A DNA stretch of 64,000 nt. Source: JAJRXC01 sp047639555 (GTDB lineage Bacteria > Actinomycetota > Acidimicrobiia > Acidimicrobiales > Aldehydirespiratoraceae). A model generated the notes under the pieces. That model searched no databases. It was not told the origin of the DNA and saw only the letters and a list, made by a program, of their open reading frames with translations. The stretch is from assembly GCA_047639555.1 (NCBI GenBank), contig JBLIOE010000012.1, positions 1 to 64,000 on the forward strand. The letters run 5' to 3'. The position numbers were made by a program, and so were the translations under genes. Below, piece by piece: positions 1 through 8,837 of this stretch; position 1 is the first letter of the stretch; each line of letters opens with the position of its first letter.

Positions 1-1260
1 GCGTTGAGCTGTGACGCTGGCGAAGTTCCGAAGTCCGACGGCGCCACTGGCTGGACCTGTGCGGCCGACATCGATACGGACACAAACACCGATACGGATA
101 CCGACACGCTCGCCACGCTGAGCTGCGATGCGACCCAAGTCGTGATCAACGATGGCGCCTGGCGCTGCGCCGATCCTGTGTTGGAGCGCACCCATTCCTA
201 TATCAACCGAGCCCTAGAGACGGCGGGCGAGGTCGGCTACTTCAGCTCAATGGCCATTGGCAACGACGGCAACCCCATCATCAGCCACGGCGACCTCGGC
301 AACAGCGACCTCATGGTCTATGTCTGCACCACGCCCAGCTGCTCGAGGGGAACAAATCGGACCCTTGTCACGACCAGTAATGTCGGCTGGCACTCCTCGC
401 TCGCCATTGGCGTAGACGGCAACCCCATCATCGCCCACCGAGACAACACCTCCGATGACCTCCTGGTCTACGCATGCAGTGCCGCCGACTGCTCAACCGG
501 TACCGCCCATACCCTCGAAACGAGCGGCGATGTTGGGTTTCTTCCGTCGATAGCCATTGGTATCGATGGCAACCCCATCATCAGCCACGGCGACCTCGGC
601 AACGGCGACCTCGAGGTGTACGTCTGTAGCGCCGCCGACTGCTCAACCGGCACAAACCGCACCCTCGAGACCGCTGGCAGCGTCGGGCTTTCTTCATCGA
701 TCACGATCGGTGTCGACGGCAACCCGGTCATCGCTCACCAGGATTATGGCAACGACGACCTCGAGCTCTACGTCTGTAGCGCCGCCGACTGTTCAACCGG
801 CACAAACCGCACCCTTGCGTCGACCGGGGAAGTCGGTGCCTACCCCTCGCTGGCGATTGGGGCGGACGGCAACCCGGTCATCGCCCACCGAGACGGCGGG
901 AACGGGGACATCATGTTCTATGTCTGCGCCGCCGAGGACTGCTCATCCGGCACAAATCTCACACTCCAGAGCGCCGGCGATGTCGGTTGGGAGTTGTCGC
1001 TCGCGATCGCCTTCAATGGGAACCCTGTCATTGCCCACCACAACGTCGGCAACCGCGATCTCGAGCTGTACACCTGCGATTCACACGACTGCTCGACCGG
1101 AACCAACCGCACGCTCGAAACCGACAGCTTTGTCGGCCAGACCCCGTCAATCGTCATCGGCCGAGACGGTCAGCCAGTCATCAGTCACCGACGTGACAGC
1201 GGCAACGACCTCGAATTCGCTCTCGTCCGGCTGGCCACTTCCGGTGTGACCTTCAACTAA
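1..1260 (+). CDS. Secreted repeat protein, seven-bladed propeller candidate (5' truncated)
   Basis: The frame is open from the first base, so the N-terminus lies outside the window. The visible part begins with two copies of a short Cys-containing motif (SCDAGEVPKSDG...TGWTCAAD, then SCDATQVVINDGAWRCAD) joined by a D-T-D-T linker. This style is common in surface or fibre-like proteins of environmental bacteria. From residue 77 there are six 50-residue repeats and a shorter seventh. Each has the core SxAIGxDGNPxIxHxDxGNxDL followed by a C-x4-C pair and TGTNRTL. The strand RALETAGE before repeat 1 could complete the short last repeat, as in ring closure of a seven-bladed beta-propeller. Extracellular location is inferred from the paired Cys. 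Function is unknown. Confidence 0.75.
   Translation, partial: ALSCDAGEVPKSDGATGWTCAADIDTDTNTDTDTDTLATLSCDATQVVINDGAWRCADPVLERTHSYINRALETAGEVGYFSSMAIGNDGNPIISHGDLGNSDLMVYVCTTPSCSRGTNRTLVTTSNVGWHSSLAIGVDGNPIIAHRDNTSDDLLVYACSAADCSTGTAHTLETSGDVGFLPSIAIGIDGNPIISHGDLGNGDLEVYVCSAADCSTGTNRTLETAGSVGLSSSITIGVDGNPVIAHQDYGNDDLELYVCSAADCSTGTNRTLASTGEVGAYPSLAIGADGNPVIAHRDGGNGDIMFYVCAAEDCSSGTNLTLQSAGDVGWELSLAIAFNGNPVIAHHNVGNRDLELYTCDSHDCSTGTNRTLETDSFVGQTPSIVIGRDGQPVISHRRDSGNDLEFALVRLATSGVTFN
232..1257 (+). repeat. Seven tandem 150-bp coding repeats
   Basis: Units start at 232, 382, 532, 682, 832, 982 and 1132. Each full unit is exactly 150 bp and encodes 50 residues; the last is cut to 42. Units 3 and 4 are nearly identical around the Cys-Asp-Cys segment. 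The repeats lie wholly inside the secreted protein gene. Confidence 0.9.
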
Positions 1261-1290
1261 AAGCCGACAACCGTGTCTCCGTCGACCCGC

Positions 1291-1866
1291 TCACCGCCGG
1301 ATCGCTACTCGGACCGAGACGATCGAGGGTCTGGGCGGTGGGTTCGAGAACCCGACACCCATCGGCCGATCCAATTCGGCCATCGAGCCCAGGTCGCGGC
1401 CGCGGTGCCGACCAGATGCGCCGTTGATCCACGACCAGCCGGTTGATTGGTACCACTCGCGTGCGCCGGTTGGGCTCGTGCCGTAGACCTCGACGCCCAT
1501 GAGTCGCCGAGCAATGGGCGCCTCGATCAGTTGCGTCAGGAGACGGGGTCGACGAATCGGAACGGGTCGCCGCACCCCGCCTTGCAGCCGCAGCTCAAAA
1601 TCACCGGCGACCACCGCAGTGGTGCGGCGACCAGCGTTGGCTGCGAACTCGACAACCTCGACCCGATCGAATTCATAGATCGTGGTGATGTAGTCCGCTG
1701 CTTCTTTGCTCGAGGCAAGCAGTGCGCGGTTGTTGTCAGCATCGAGCCACATCACATCGGTGAATGGGCCCACGGGAGTCTGTTTCCAGCAACCAACGAC
1801 GAACTGGTCGCCACTGTCAAAGGCCACAGAGGAAATTGTTCCCACGACCGACTCTTTCGTGGGCAT
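1291..1866 (-). CDS. Conserved hypothetical protein, 191 aa
   Basis: I do not recognise the family. I chose the start at MPTKESVVGT because AGGAG lies seven bases upstream of the ATG on the minus strand. An in-frame codon nine residues earlier has no such site. The protein has no signal peptide or membrane segment. The N-terminal half looks like alternating beta and alpha structure (VGTISSVAFDSGDQFVVGCW, then FTDVMWLDADNNRALLASS). The C-terminal third is rich in Arg and Pro and likely disordered. It stands alone between two unrelated genes. Confidence 0.55.
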   Translation of the reverse strand: MPTKESVVGTISSVAFDSGDQFVVGCWKQTPVGPFTDVMWLDADNNRALLASSKEAADYITTIYEFDRVEVVEFAANAGRRTTAVVAGDFELRLQGGVRRPVPIRRPRLLTQLIEAPIARRLMGVEVYGTSPTGAREWYQSTGWSWINGASGRHRGRDLGSMAELDRPMGVGFSNPPPRPSIVSVRVAIRR

Positions 1867-1976
1867 CGCTGCGCTCCTGAAAGTGACTTGCAAGCACGAG
1901 ACGAAATTCTCGAGTCATGCGATCAACACCACGAAACGTACACCCCTGCCTACCGGCGCCAAAGGCGCGAAATTTC

Positions 1977-3731
1977 TCAGCTGCTCCGAACGAGTCGGCC
2001 GGGGCGGGCGCCGGTGTCTTCATCGTTGCGGCGAGTCACCTCACCGGCGACAAGCGTGGCGAGATAGCCCGTGACCGGCTGGATCAGGCGACTGCCGCCA
2101 CCGGGGAGATCCTGGTGCGCACGGGGCTTGCCGACATTGATGTTGGCGTGGTCGATCACGTTGATGTCGGCTCGTTTACCAACCGCGAGGGAGCCGCGGT
2201 CGTCGAAGCCGTAGAGCGCCGCGTTGCCAGCGGTCTGCTTGGCGACGAGAAACTCGATCGGGATCTGCTCGCCGCGCTGACGGTCACGGGTCCAGAACCC
2301 GAGCTGCGTGCTGGGCATCGTGCCGTCGCAGATCAGTGTGACGTGGGCGCCAGCATCGCTGAGGCCGGTGACGGTGGCCGGATGCAGCAGCATCTCGCGG
2401 AGCACGTCTTGGCTGTCCTTGGCGTCGACGATGCCAACTGAGCCCATCGCTTGGCCTTCGTCCTCGAGCAGGAAGTCGTAGAGCACCTCGAGGATGTCAG
2501 CGCCGGCGGCCGATCGGGCGGCCAGCATCTTGTCCATCGTCGGCTCGTAGTCGACGGGATCCGTGAGCGGATAGGTGACCGGCGCGGCCTGCTGGAACAG
2601 GTTGTAGACGTTGCTCATGGAGCCCGGCTCTTCGACGGGCACGTCGCCCTCACTGAGGATCGCGGCCCGAATTTCCGGCTTGCGCATCTCGACCACGCGG
2701 TCGGCGAGCGGCAGGTGGACGAGACGCATGTAGGTCGGTCGGCGCTGGAAGGCGTGATACCCGGACAAGCCGGTAACGAACCCAATCGGACGTGACGACA
2801 CCTGGGGTCGGAGATCAGCACCAGAGGCGTTGGCGGCATCGGTGAGGTCAAGCAGTTCGCGCCAGGTGTCGGGCGGATAGTCAGGCGACTGCACCAGAGT
2901 GAAGGTGACGCGACAGCCAGTGTCCTTCGACACCTTCGCCATCAGCGCGTGTTCTTCTTGCAACGTGAAGGGTTCTCCACCGAGGCGTTCGAGCTGGCCC
3001 ACGGTGCCCGAGGGGATCAGTTCGAACACGCCCTTGCCGGTGGAAGCCATGGCCGCACAAATTGCCCGGAGCTCTTCGAAGGGGGCGAAGGTGCCGGGTA
3101 CCGGCTTCCCCCAGAGGGCCCGATGGCCGATGGTGCGTGAGGTGGTGAAGCCGACCGCGCCCGCCTCGATGGCTTCCGCAACGAGGCGGCTCATCTCCGC
3201 GATGTCCTGTTCGGTGGCATCGAGATTGTCGATGCCCCGATCACCCATCACGTAGTAGCGCAACGCGCCGTGAGCGATCTGCGCACCAATGTCGAGGGCG
3301 TACTCTCGGGCCGCGATGTAGTCGAGGTATTCGGGGAACGTCTCCCACGCACCCCAGTCCATACCTTCGTAGAGCGCCGTGCCCGGGATGTCTTCCACAC
3401 CCTCCATCAGCTCGATGAGTTCCTTCTCGCCGCCGGGGGCGACCGGCGCAAAGCCGACGCCGCAGTTGCCCATCACTGCGGTGGTGACACCGTTCATTGA
3501 CGACGGCGCCATCTCGCTGTCCCAGCTGATTTGACCGTCGTAGTGGGTGTGGACATCAACCCATCCAGGGGTGACCAGCGCACCATCGGCATCGATGGTC
3601 TCGTGGGCCGCGTCGGTGATCGACTCGCCGACTTCCACGATCTGTCCGTTGGCCACCGCCACGTCGCCGGTGAACGGCGTGCCGCCCAACCCGTCGACGA
3701 TCGTTCCGCCCTTGATCAGCTTGTCCAACAT
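1977..3731 (-). CDS. N-acyl-D-amino-acid deacylase family amidohydrolase
   Basis: The protein is 584 aa, in the D-aminoacylase/amidohydrolase-3 family. These metal-dependent enzymes hydrolyse N-acyl-D-amino acids or related amides. The N-terminal composite beta domain (KLIKGGTIVDGLGGTPFTGDVAV) leads to the metal motif VDVHTHYDGQ near residue 62, then the family-typical NCGVGFAP segment. The late Asp motif TGLSDAGAHV and the C-terminal ADINVIDHANI strand are present. The start is the ATG at 3731, preceded by AGGGGA. The frame stays open upstream across the divergent YeeE-type gene, but that part is not protein-like. The true substrate cannot be read from the sequence. Confidence 0.85.
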   Translation of the reverse strand: MLDKLIKGGTIVDGLGGTPFTGDVAVANGQIVEVGESITDAAHETIDADGALVTPGWVDVHTHYDGQISWDSEMAPSSMNGVTTAVMGNCGVGFAPVAPGGEKELIELMEGVEDIPGTALYEGMDWGAWETFPEYLDYIAAREYALDIGAQIAHGALRYYVMGDRGIDNLDATEQDIAEMSRLVAEAIEAGAVGFTTSRTIGHRALWGKPVPGTFAPFEELRAICAAMASTGKGVFELIPSGTVGQLERLGGEPFTLQEEHALMAKVSKDTGCRVTFTLVQSPDYPPDTWRELLDLTDAANASGADLRPQVSSRPIGFVTGLSGYHAFQRRPTYMRLVHLPLADRVVEMRKPEIRAAILSEGDVPVEEPGSMSNVYNLFQQAAPVTYPLTDPVDYEPTMDKMLAARSAAGADILEVLYDFLLEDEGQAMGSVGIVDAKDSQDVLREMLLHPATVTGLSDAGAHVTLICDGTMPSTQLGFWTRDRQRGEQIPIEFLVAKQTAGNAALYGFDDRGSLAVGKRADINVIDHANINVGKPRAHQDLPGGGSRLIQPVTGYLATLVAGEVTRRNDEDTGARPGRLVRSS

Positions 3732-3827
3732 GGTGGTCCCCTTTGGCGTCGTGATCGACGGTAGCGCTCTCGCCCACCCGGCCACCAAAGCTTGCTCACC
3801 GACCGTGCATCCGAGAGAGTGAGCCTC

Positions 3828-4307
3828 ATGTTTGATGTTCTCCCCGATCGAGTGCCCTGGTACATCGTCGGCCCCGGCTTGGGCTTCCTCATTGTTGGCC
3901 TCTTCGTTCTGGCGAATCAGCCGCTGGGGGCGAGCGGGGCCTACGTTCAAACCTCGGGCTTGCTCCGCCGCCGCGACGGCATCGCGGTGTGGCGCGTCTG
4001 GTACTTCGTGGGCATGTTCGTTGGTGGCCTCATGGTCACGCAGGTGCTCCGCGAGGGCAGCGAGGTCCGCTCCGGCTACGACACGCTGCGAGACGTGTTG
4101 CCGCTCGGGCCGACGATCGTTCTTGTCTTTGCCGGTGCAACCCTGCTTGGTTACGGCGCCGCGGTCGCGGGCGGTTGCACTTCCGGTCACGGCCTCTGTG
4201 GCACCGCCCAACGGAGTCCGGCCAGCTTCGCCGTCACCGCCACCTTCATGACGACCGCGATCCTCACCACCCTTGTTCTCCGCGTCGCAACGGGAGGTGA
4301 CCTATGA
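3828..4307 (+). CDS. YeeE/YedE-family membrane protein, first half
   Basis: This 159-aa membrane protein has about four hydrophobic segments. It carries the family signature GGCTSGHGLCG, with the Cys that in YeeE-type transporters handles thiosulfate or other sulfur species. It overlaps the next gene by four bases (ATGA), and the two halves together correspond to a full-length YeeE/YedE transporter. The ATG at 3828 follows GAGAG; an in-frame GTG nine bases earlier is a possible alternative. Function as a sulfur-compound transporter is inferred from the family. Confidence 0.85.
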   Translation: MFDVLPDRVPWYIVGPGLGFLIVGLFVLANQPLGASGAYVQTSGLLRRRDGIAVWRVWYFVGMFVGGLMVTQVLREGSEVRSGYDTLRDVLPLGPTIVLVFAGATLLGYGAAVAGGCTSGHGLCGTAQRSPASFAVTATFMTTAILTTLVLRVATGGDL

Positions 4308-4759
4308 AGCTGAACCTGATCGGCCTGCTGTTCGGTGCCCTCTTCGGTGGGCTGCTCGCCGGCGCCCAGCTCCACGAGTACGACACCATCCACGCGATGC
4401 TTCGGCTCGACGAGCCCGACGTCTTCCTCCTCATGGGCTCCGCCATCGCCGTCTCCGCACCACTGCTCTGGCTCGTCGAACGACGGGGCATGACGACCCC
4501 GTTTGGTGGCGAGTTCTCCCTCTCGCGGTCGATGCCGCAGCGCCACCACATCAAGGGCGGCGCCCTGTTCGGCATTGGCTGGGCGATCGCGGGCACCTGC
4601 CCTGCCCCTGCCCTCGTCATGGTCTCCTCGGGTGCCCTCCTCGGGCTCATTGCCATCCCCGGCATCTTCCTCGGCCTCCATATTCACGAACGGGCGAGCC
4701 GAGATCAGCTTCACGTGGGCGACGGCGAGCACCGCAACCTTCAACTCGCGGGTCAGTAG
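4304..4759 (+). CDS. YeeE/YedE-family membrane protein, second half
   Basis: This 151-aa membrane protein is translationally coupled to the preceding half through an ATGA overlap. The conserved Cys motif appears as AGTCPAPALVMVSSGAL, the second of the two YeeE-type Cys segments. Three to four hydrophobic stretches are visible. The C-terminal 20 residues are polar and His-rich (HIHERASRDQLHVGDGEH). The two polypeptides probably form one pore for a sulfur compound. No sulfurtransferase or rhodanese gene is adjacent, so the physiological partner is not visible. Confidence 0.85.
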   Translation: MKLNLIGLLFGALFGGLLAGAQLHEYDTIHAMLRLDEPDVFLLMGSAIAVSAPLLWLVERRGMTTPFGGEFSLSRSMPQRHHIKGGALFGIGWAIAGTCPAPALVMVSSGALLGLIAIPGIFLGLHIHERASRDQLHVGDGEHRNLQLAGQ

Positions 4760-4907
4760 CCGCCGGCGCTTTCACAGCTTGAACGGCGGGCCTCCCAACC
4801 AGAGATGGCTCATTTTGCCTCTCGAAACAGCGGGTGAGCCATGGCACCATGGAAGACACCTCACGTATGCCTTCTTTTGCCCCCTGCGCACAACCCTGTG
4901 ATCTCAA

Positions 4908-6842
4908 ATGAGCCGCTTTGTATTTTCCGTGGGAGCGGAACCTCCTCCCGCCGTGCGCGAGTATCTCGACCGCACCGACGTTGCGGAACTTCCGGCCACC
5001 CCGACCGCCCATCAGCGGTGGAGCGACGACAGTGGCAATATCAGTGCTGCTCATTGGGCAACGCCGGGTGGTGCTGGAGGGATCGAACACTCCGGGTCGT
5101 TCACAGCATGGGCCGGCAACCTACGCATAGCGGGAAGACCCGGTCACGTCACGGCGACCGACCTCGTGGCCGCGATCGCGTCGTCGCCGTCCAACCCGCA
5201 AGCCGCATTCCGAGATGGCTACGCAGTAGCCCACCTGCAAGCCGACGGTTCAGGCCTTTCGTTCAGTGACGAGCTCGGCATGCATCCCCTCTTCCTCGCA
5301 GAGCCCGTCGAGGGTGTGCTGGTGGTTGGCAATCGCGCCGACCTCGTCGCCGTCGTCGATGCACTCTGGCGCGGAACAACACCGACGCGATCGGTCGAGA
5401 GCGCCAAGTGGCTTGCCTACGCGGGGTACATGCTCGAGCGGTCGACGGGCTTCGATGGCATCCGCCAGATCGGTCACGGCGACGTGATCCAAATCTCGGC
5501 CGGCCGCGCCTCCATCACGAAGGGCGTGCCACTCCACAGCGGTGCCGAAACCGACCGACTGGACGTGGCCACTTTCGCCGATGCGCTCGAGCAGGAAATC
5601 GTCGACGCATTACAACACACGCTCGAGATCGCAGCGCGGCCAGAGCTGGACCTGACTGGCGGCAAGGACTCCCGACTGATTTTTGCCGTCGCTCATCGCT
5701 TCGGCCTCCTCGCCGACTTTGCGCCAACGACCTACGGTCCGCCCGATCTCGTTGACGTGCAGATCGCCGCAGAGCTCTGCGAGCTCGTTGGGGCGCGCCA
5801 CCACAACATCAAGAGCCGCAAGCCGGCCAACGCTCCGACTTTGAGTTCGATGGATCGAGCGCGCCGCCACATCCATCGCACCGGAGGTCTCTCCCCGCTC
5901 GGCGAGGCGATCGAGCCGACGATCAATGGACCGGTCTTCGTCTCCGGCATTGCTGGCGAGTATTTCCGAACCGATCACCCTGGCGAGGCGCGGAAACCCG
6001 CGGCCAGCGCCACCGAAGCCGCCGAGCGATTCACGGTTCAACGCCGCATGGGGTCAGCCGGTCTGTTGTTTCCCAACGTCATTGAGAGCCTCAACATTCA
6101 GTCACGAAAGATCGCGATGGCGCCGGCCGATGTCGTCCGCGACCCTGGCGACCTCCGGGCTGCGTTCACCTCCCAGTCGCGGTTCCCCTCCTGGCAGAGT
6201 CCGATCATCGACCGAAACGAGCGGCGCATTTCCCCGTTCATGTCGGGCTCGTTGGTCCGCGACAGCTACCGCCTTACCCCCATCGAGCGGGGCCTCGAAC
6301 TTCCACACCGGATCCTGATCGAACGGGCCGACGTTCGACTCGCACGTCATCCGTTTGCCAACAGCAGCTGGCGCAAGCCGAAGCCGACACCGAAGCCGAA
6401 GCCCGTTCGGGTTGCCACACCTCGACCGGCGCCTCTTCCGCAGCCATTGCGCCTCCTGCGTCGAGCCGTCCCCGAGATTGTTCGAGCGCCGATTCGACCG
6501 GCCTGGTCACTCATTCAGAAGCGGCGCACACCTCCACCCGCGCCGCAGCCGGCACCACCGGAACCCTCGATTCCGGACATCGAACCCACCGCGGCGGTGG
6601 ATGGCCTCAGCAGCGTTCGGAAGACGCGTGATTGGCTCCCAGTCAGCCGCCGAGCTCTCCTTGCACTTCTCGAATCCGATCGAGAGAACCCGCTCTTCGA
6701 GTTCGTCGACTTCGATCGACTCCGGGAATACGTCGCGGGCGGCGAGTGCGACGACCCGCTCGCCCATATGCAGATCAACGGTGCGCTCGCGGCATTCATG
6801 TGGCTCGGTGCTCACGATCAGCCCTCGCGGCCCGACGGCTAG
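4908..6842 (+). CDS. Asparagine-synthetase-like protein without glutaminase Cys
   Basis: The protein is 644 aa. The N-terminal ~200 residues resemble the Ntn glutaminase fold of asparagine synthetase B (DELGMHPLFLAEP, VVGNRADLV). The protein begins MSRFVFSVG, so the catalytic Cys-2 is missing. The ATP-pyrophosphatase domain carries LDLTGGKDSRL around residues 247-256, a variant of the SGGxDS loop. A Pro/Lys-rich insert (about residues 485-570, with KPKPTPKPKP and PPPAPQPAPPEP) interrupts the C-terminal part. Such proteins amidate or cyclise substrates in sugar or peptide biosynthesis, but no biosynthetic neighbours are visible here. It is probably its own transcription unit. Confidence 0.75.
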   Translation: MSRFVFSVGAEPPPAVREYLDRTDVAELPATPTAHQRWSDDSGNISAAHWATPGGAGGIEHSGSFTAWAGNLRIAGRPGHVTATDLVAAIASSPSNPQAAFRDGYAVAHLQADGSGLSFSDELGMHPLFLAEPVEGVLVVGNRADLVAVVDALWRGTTPTRSVESAKWLAYAGYMLERSTGFDGIRQIGHGDVIQISAGRASITKGVPLHSGAETDRLDVATFADALEQEIVDALQHTLEIAARPELDLTGGKDSRLIFAVAHRFGLLADFAPTTYGPPDLVDVQIAAELCELVGARHHNIKSRKPANAPTLSSMDRARRHIHRTGGLSPLGEAIEPTINGPVFVSGIAGEYFRTDHPGEARKPAASATEAAERFTVQRRMGSAGLLFPNVIESLNIQSRKIAMAPADVVRDPGDLRAAFTSQSRFPSWQSPIIDRNERRISPFMSGSLVRDSYRLTPIERGLELPHRILIERADVRLARHPFANSSWRKPKPTPKPKPVRVATPRPAPLPQPLRLLRRAVPEIVRAPIRPAWSLIQKRRTPPPAPQPAPPEPSIPDIEPTAAVDGLSSVRKTRDWLPVSRRALLALLESDRENPLFEFVDFDRLREYVAGGECDDPLAHMQINGALAAFMWLGAHDQPSRPDG

Positions 6843-6872
6843 TGCCGTGGCCCCGCCCCTAGTACCGAAGCG

Positions 6873-7580
6873 TTAGAGCCCCAACATCTCCGCAGAGACC
6901 GGGTTCTTGCCGCCGACCGATCCAGTCGATGAGATCGGCCGGAAACCAAAGAAGCCACCACCGGTGACGAAGGTGTGTCCGGTCGGATCCTTCTTCGGGT
7001 CGTAGTGCGCCTTCACCGCGGCCGCGTGGGCGCCTGAGCGCATGTAGTCCAGCGCCGAGTCACCAGACTCCCAAATCGAAAGGGTGCCCACGAGCAGCTG
7101 AGGAATGTTGGAGAACCCAGTGCCCCAGATGGTGTTCGGTGCGGTCAGGAACTGCGATTCGAGCCCGTTGTTCACCTTGAGGAAAGGCACAATCGTGCGG
7201 AAGTAGGCGCTGCCGATCGTGATCGCGACCGTCGGACCGTCACCCTCGGTGCCCTCCGCCGCGGCTTCGTGCACGGGCGCGCCTTCGAGCCCCGGCCATA
7301 CACCCACGGCGCGGAAGAGCTCGAGACGCAGAGTGCAACCCCCCGCGAACACGGTGCCGGTGCGATCTTCGGCGAGAAACCGGTCGAGCGCGTCCTCATC
7401 CTCCCAGCACGCCACCATTGTCTCTCGACTGAGCTGCGGCCGAGGGAGCGCACCATCATGAAAGGGGGCGCTGATTCCGTTTCGAGCCGACAGTAAGCCG
7501 GGCACGGTCTCGGGCTGGGGCGTTTTTCGACGCAGCGACTTCAGCGGACTCGTATTGACCACATGTGCGCTGAACAGCAT
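6873..7580 (-). CDS. Spheroidene-monooxygenase-like (CrtA-like) protein
   Basis: The protein is 235 aa. The order of features matches CrtA-like proteins: an aromatic core WEDEDALDRFL, FAGGCTLRLELFRAVGVWPG, a TIGSAYFRTIVPFL strand, then the segment ALDYMRSGAHAAAVKAHYDP and a terminal FFGFRP motif. Characterised CrtA oxidises acyclic carotenoids. No carotenoid genes are nearby, and many homologues are of unknown function, so only family membership is claimed. It is transcribed divergently from the thiolase at 7623. The first ATG lacks a convincing ribosome-binding site, so the start is uncertain. Confidence 0.6.
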   Translation of the reverse strand: MLFSAHVVNTSPLKSLRRKTPQPETVPGLLSARNGISAPFHDGALPRPQLSRETMVACWEDEDALDRFLAEDRTGTVFAGGCTLRLELFRAVGVWPGLEGAPVHEAAAEGTEGDGPTVAITIGSAYFRTIVPFLKVNNGLESQFLTAPNTIWGTGFSNIPQLLVGTLSIWESGDSALDYMRSGAHAAAVKAHYDPKKDPTGHTFVTGGGFFGFRPISSTGSVGGKNPVSAEMLGL

Positions 7581-7622
7581 GCAACGGGTCTAGCTCGGAA
7601 CGTACTCAGTAAGGTCACCGGG

Positions 7623-8837
7623 ATGGTTGACACCTGGATCGTAGGAACACATCAGACCGATTTCGCTCGCGTGCTCGCGAGAGAAGACGCCGACATTTCC
7701 GACCTCACCCGTGAGGTCGTGCGTGGGGTGCTCGATGATGCGAGGGTCGCGCCGAGCGAGGTCGACAGCATCCATGTCGGTAATGCGTTCGGTCAGCTCT
7801 ACACCGGTCAAGGCCACCTTGGAGCAATGCCGGCGACCGTCATTCCCGAGCTGAGCGGTGTCCCCGCGATGCGCCACGAGGCCGCCTGTGCCTCGAGCTC
7901 CATCGCCGTGCTTTCGGCCATGGCCGAGATCGAGGCGGGCCGCTACGACTGCGTCCTGGTTGTCGGCGTCGAGCAAGAGAAGACCATGCCCTCCGCCGAA
8001 GCGGCTCGCACTCAGCAAGCCGCGGCCTGGGTCGGGCACGAGACCGAGGGCGTCGACCTCATCTGGCCCGCCACCTTCGACGCCATCGCGGCCGAGTACG
8101 ACCGCCGGTACGGCATCGATGACATCCATCTCCGCGCCATCGGCGAGCTCAACCTCATGAACGCGAAGGCGAACCCCCGGGCCCAAACCCGCGGCTGGAA
8201 TCTGGGCCCCGAGAGCTTCGGCGAGGACGACCACGCCAACCCCGCCGTTACCAACCATCTTCGCCGCAACGACTGCTGCCAGATCACCGACGGCGCGGCC
8301 GGAGTACTCCTCGTATCCGATCGGTGGCTCGCCGAGCACGGCCAGACGCCGAGAGCGCGGATCGCGGGCTGGGGCCACACCACGGTCGGTCTCCCCCTCG
8401 ATCAGAAGCTGGCCGACTCCGCCAACGAGCCTTACGTGATGCCCCATGTCCGGACCGCGATTACCGACGCCCACCGCCGCGCCGGACTCGACGACATCGC
8501 CCAAATCGATGCCGTCGAAACCCACGACTGCATGACACCATCGGAGTACATGGCGATCGACCATCTCGGTATCACGGCCCCCGGCGAGAGCTGGAAGGCC
8601 ATCGAAGACGGCCGCATCACCCGCGGCGGAACCATCCCAGTGAACCCCAGCGGCGGTCTCATCGGAGGCGGGCATCCCGTCGGCGCGACTGGCGCGCGGA
8701 TGTTGGTCGACGCCACCCGACAGGTCAGCGACCGCGCCGGGGATTATCAGATTGACGACGCTCAGCGAGTGCAGACACTCAACATCGGCGGCAGCGCCGC
8801 CACCACGGTGTCGTTCGTCGTCGAGCGCGTCAGCTAA
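7623..8837 (+). CDS. Thiolase-family acetyl-CoA acetyltransferase (SCP2-thiolase type)
   Basis: The protein is 404 aa. The nucleophile Cys lies in HEAACASSSIAV near residue 90. The HDCMTPSEY motif typical of the SCP2/SCPx thiolase branch lies near residue 302, and GGGHPVGATGARM near residue 345. All catalytic elements are therefore present. Such enzymes cleave 3-oxoacyl-CoA in fatty-acid or sterol side-chain breakdown. The start MVDTWIVGT at 7623 has AAGG upstream; an earlier in-frame codon would overlap the divergent monooxygenase gene. Its end overlaps the convergent ychJ-like gene by eight bases. Confidence 0.85.
   Translation: MVDTWIVGTHQTDFARVLAREDADISDLTREVVRGVLDDARVAPSEVDSIHVGNAFGQLYTGQGHLGAMPATVIPELSGVPAMRHEAACASSSIAVLSAMAEIEAGRYDCVLVVGVEQEKTMPSAEAARTQQAAAWVGHETEGVDLIWPATFDAIAAEYDRRYGIDDIHLRAIGELNLMNAKANPRAQTRGWNLGPESFGEDDHANPAVTNHLRRNDCCQITDGAAGVLLVSDRWLAEHGQTPRARIAGWGHTTVGLPLDQKLADSANEPYVMPHVRTAITDAHRRAGLDDIAQIDAVETHDCMTPSEYMAIDHLGITAPGESWKAIEDGRITRGGTIPVNPSGGLIGGGHPVGATGARMLVDATRQVSDRAGDYQIDDAQRVQTLNIGGSAATTVSFVVERVS

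Noticed and set aside
232..1257. Regular 150-bp repeats considered as CRISPR-like or non-coding tandem repeats
   Set aside because: Units are contiguous, in frame and encode a consistent 50-residue motif; there are no spacers.
4908..6842. Lasso-peptide or other RiPP gene cluster around the asparagine-synthetase-like gene
   Set aside because: No precursor peptide, protease or transporter typical of such clusters was found within several kilobases on either side.
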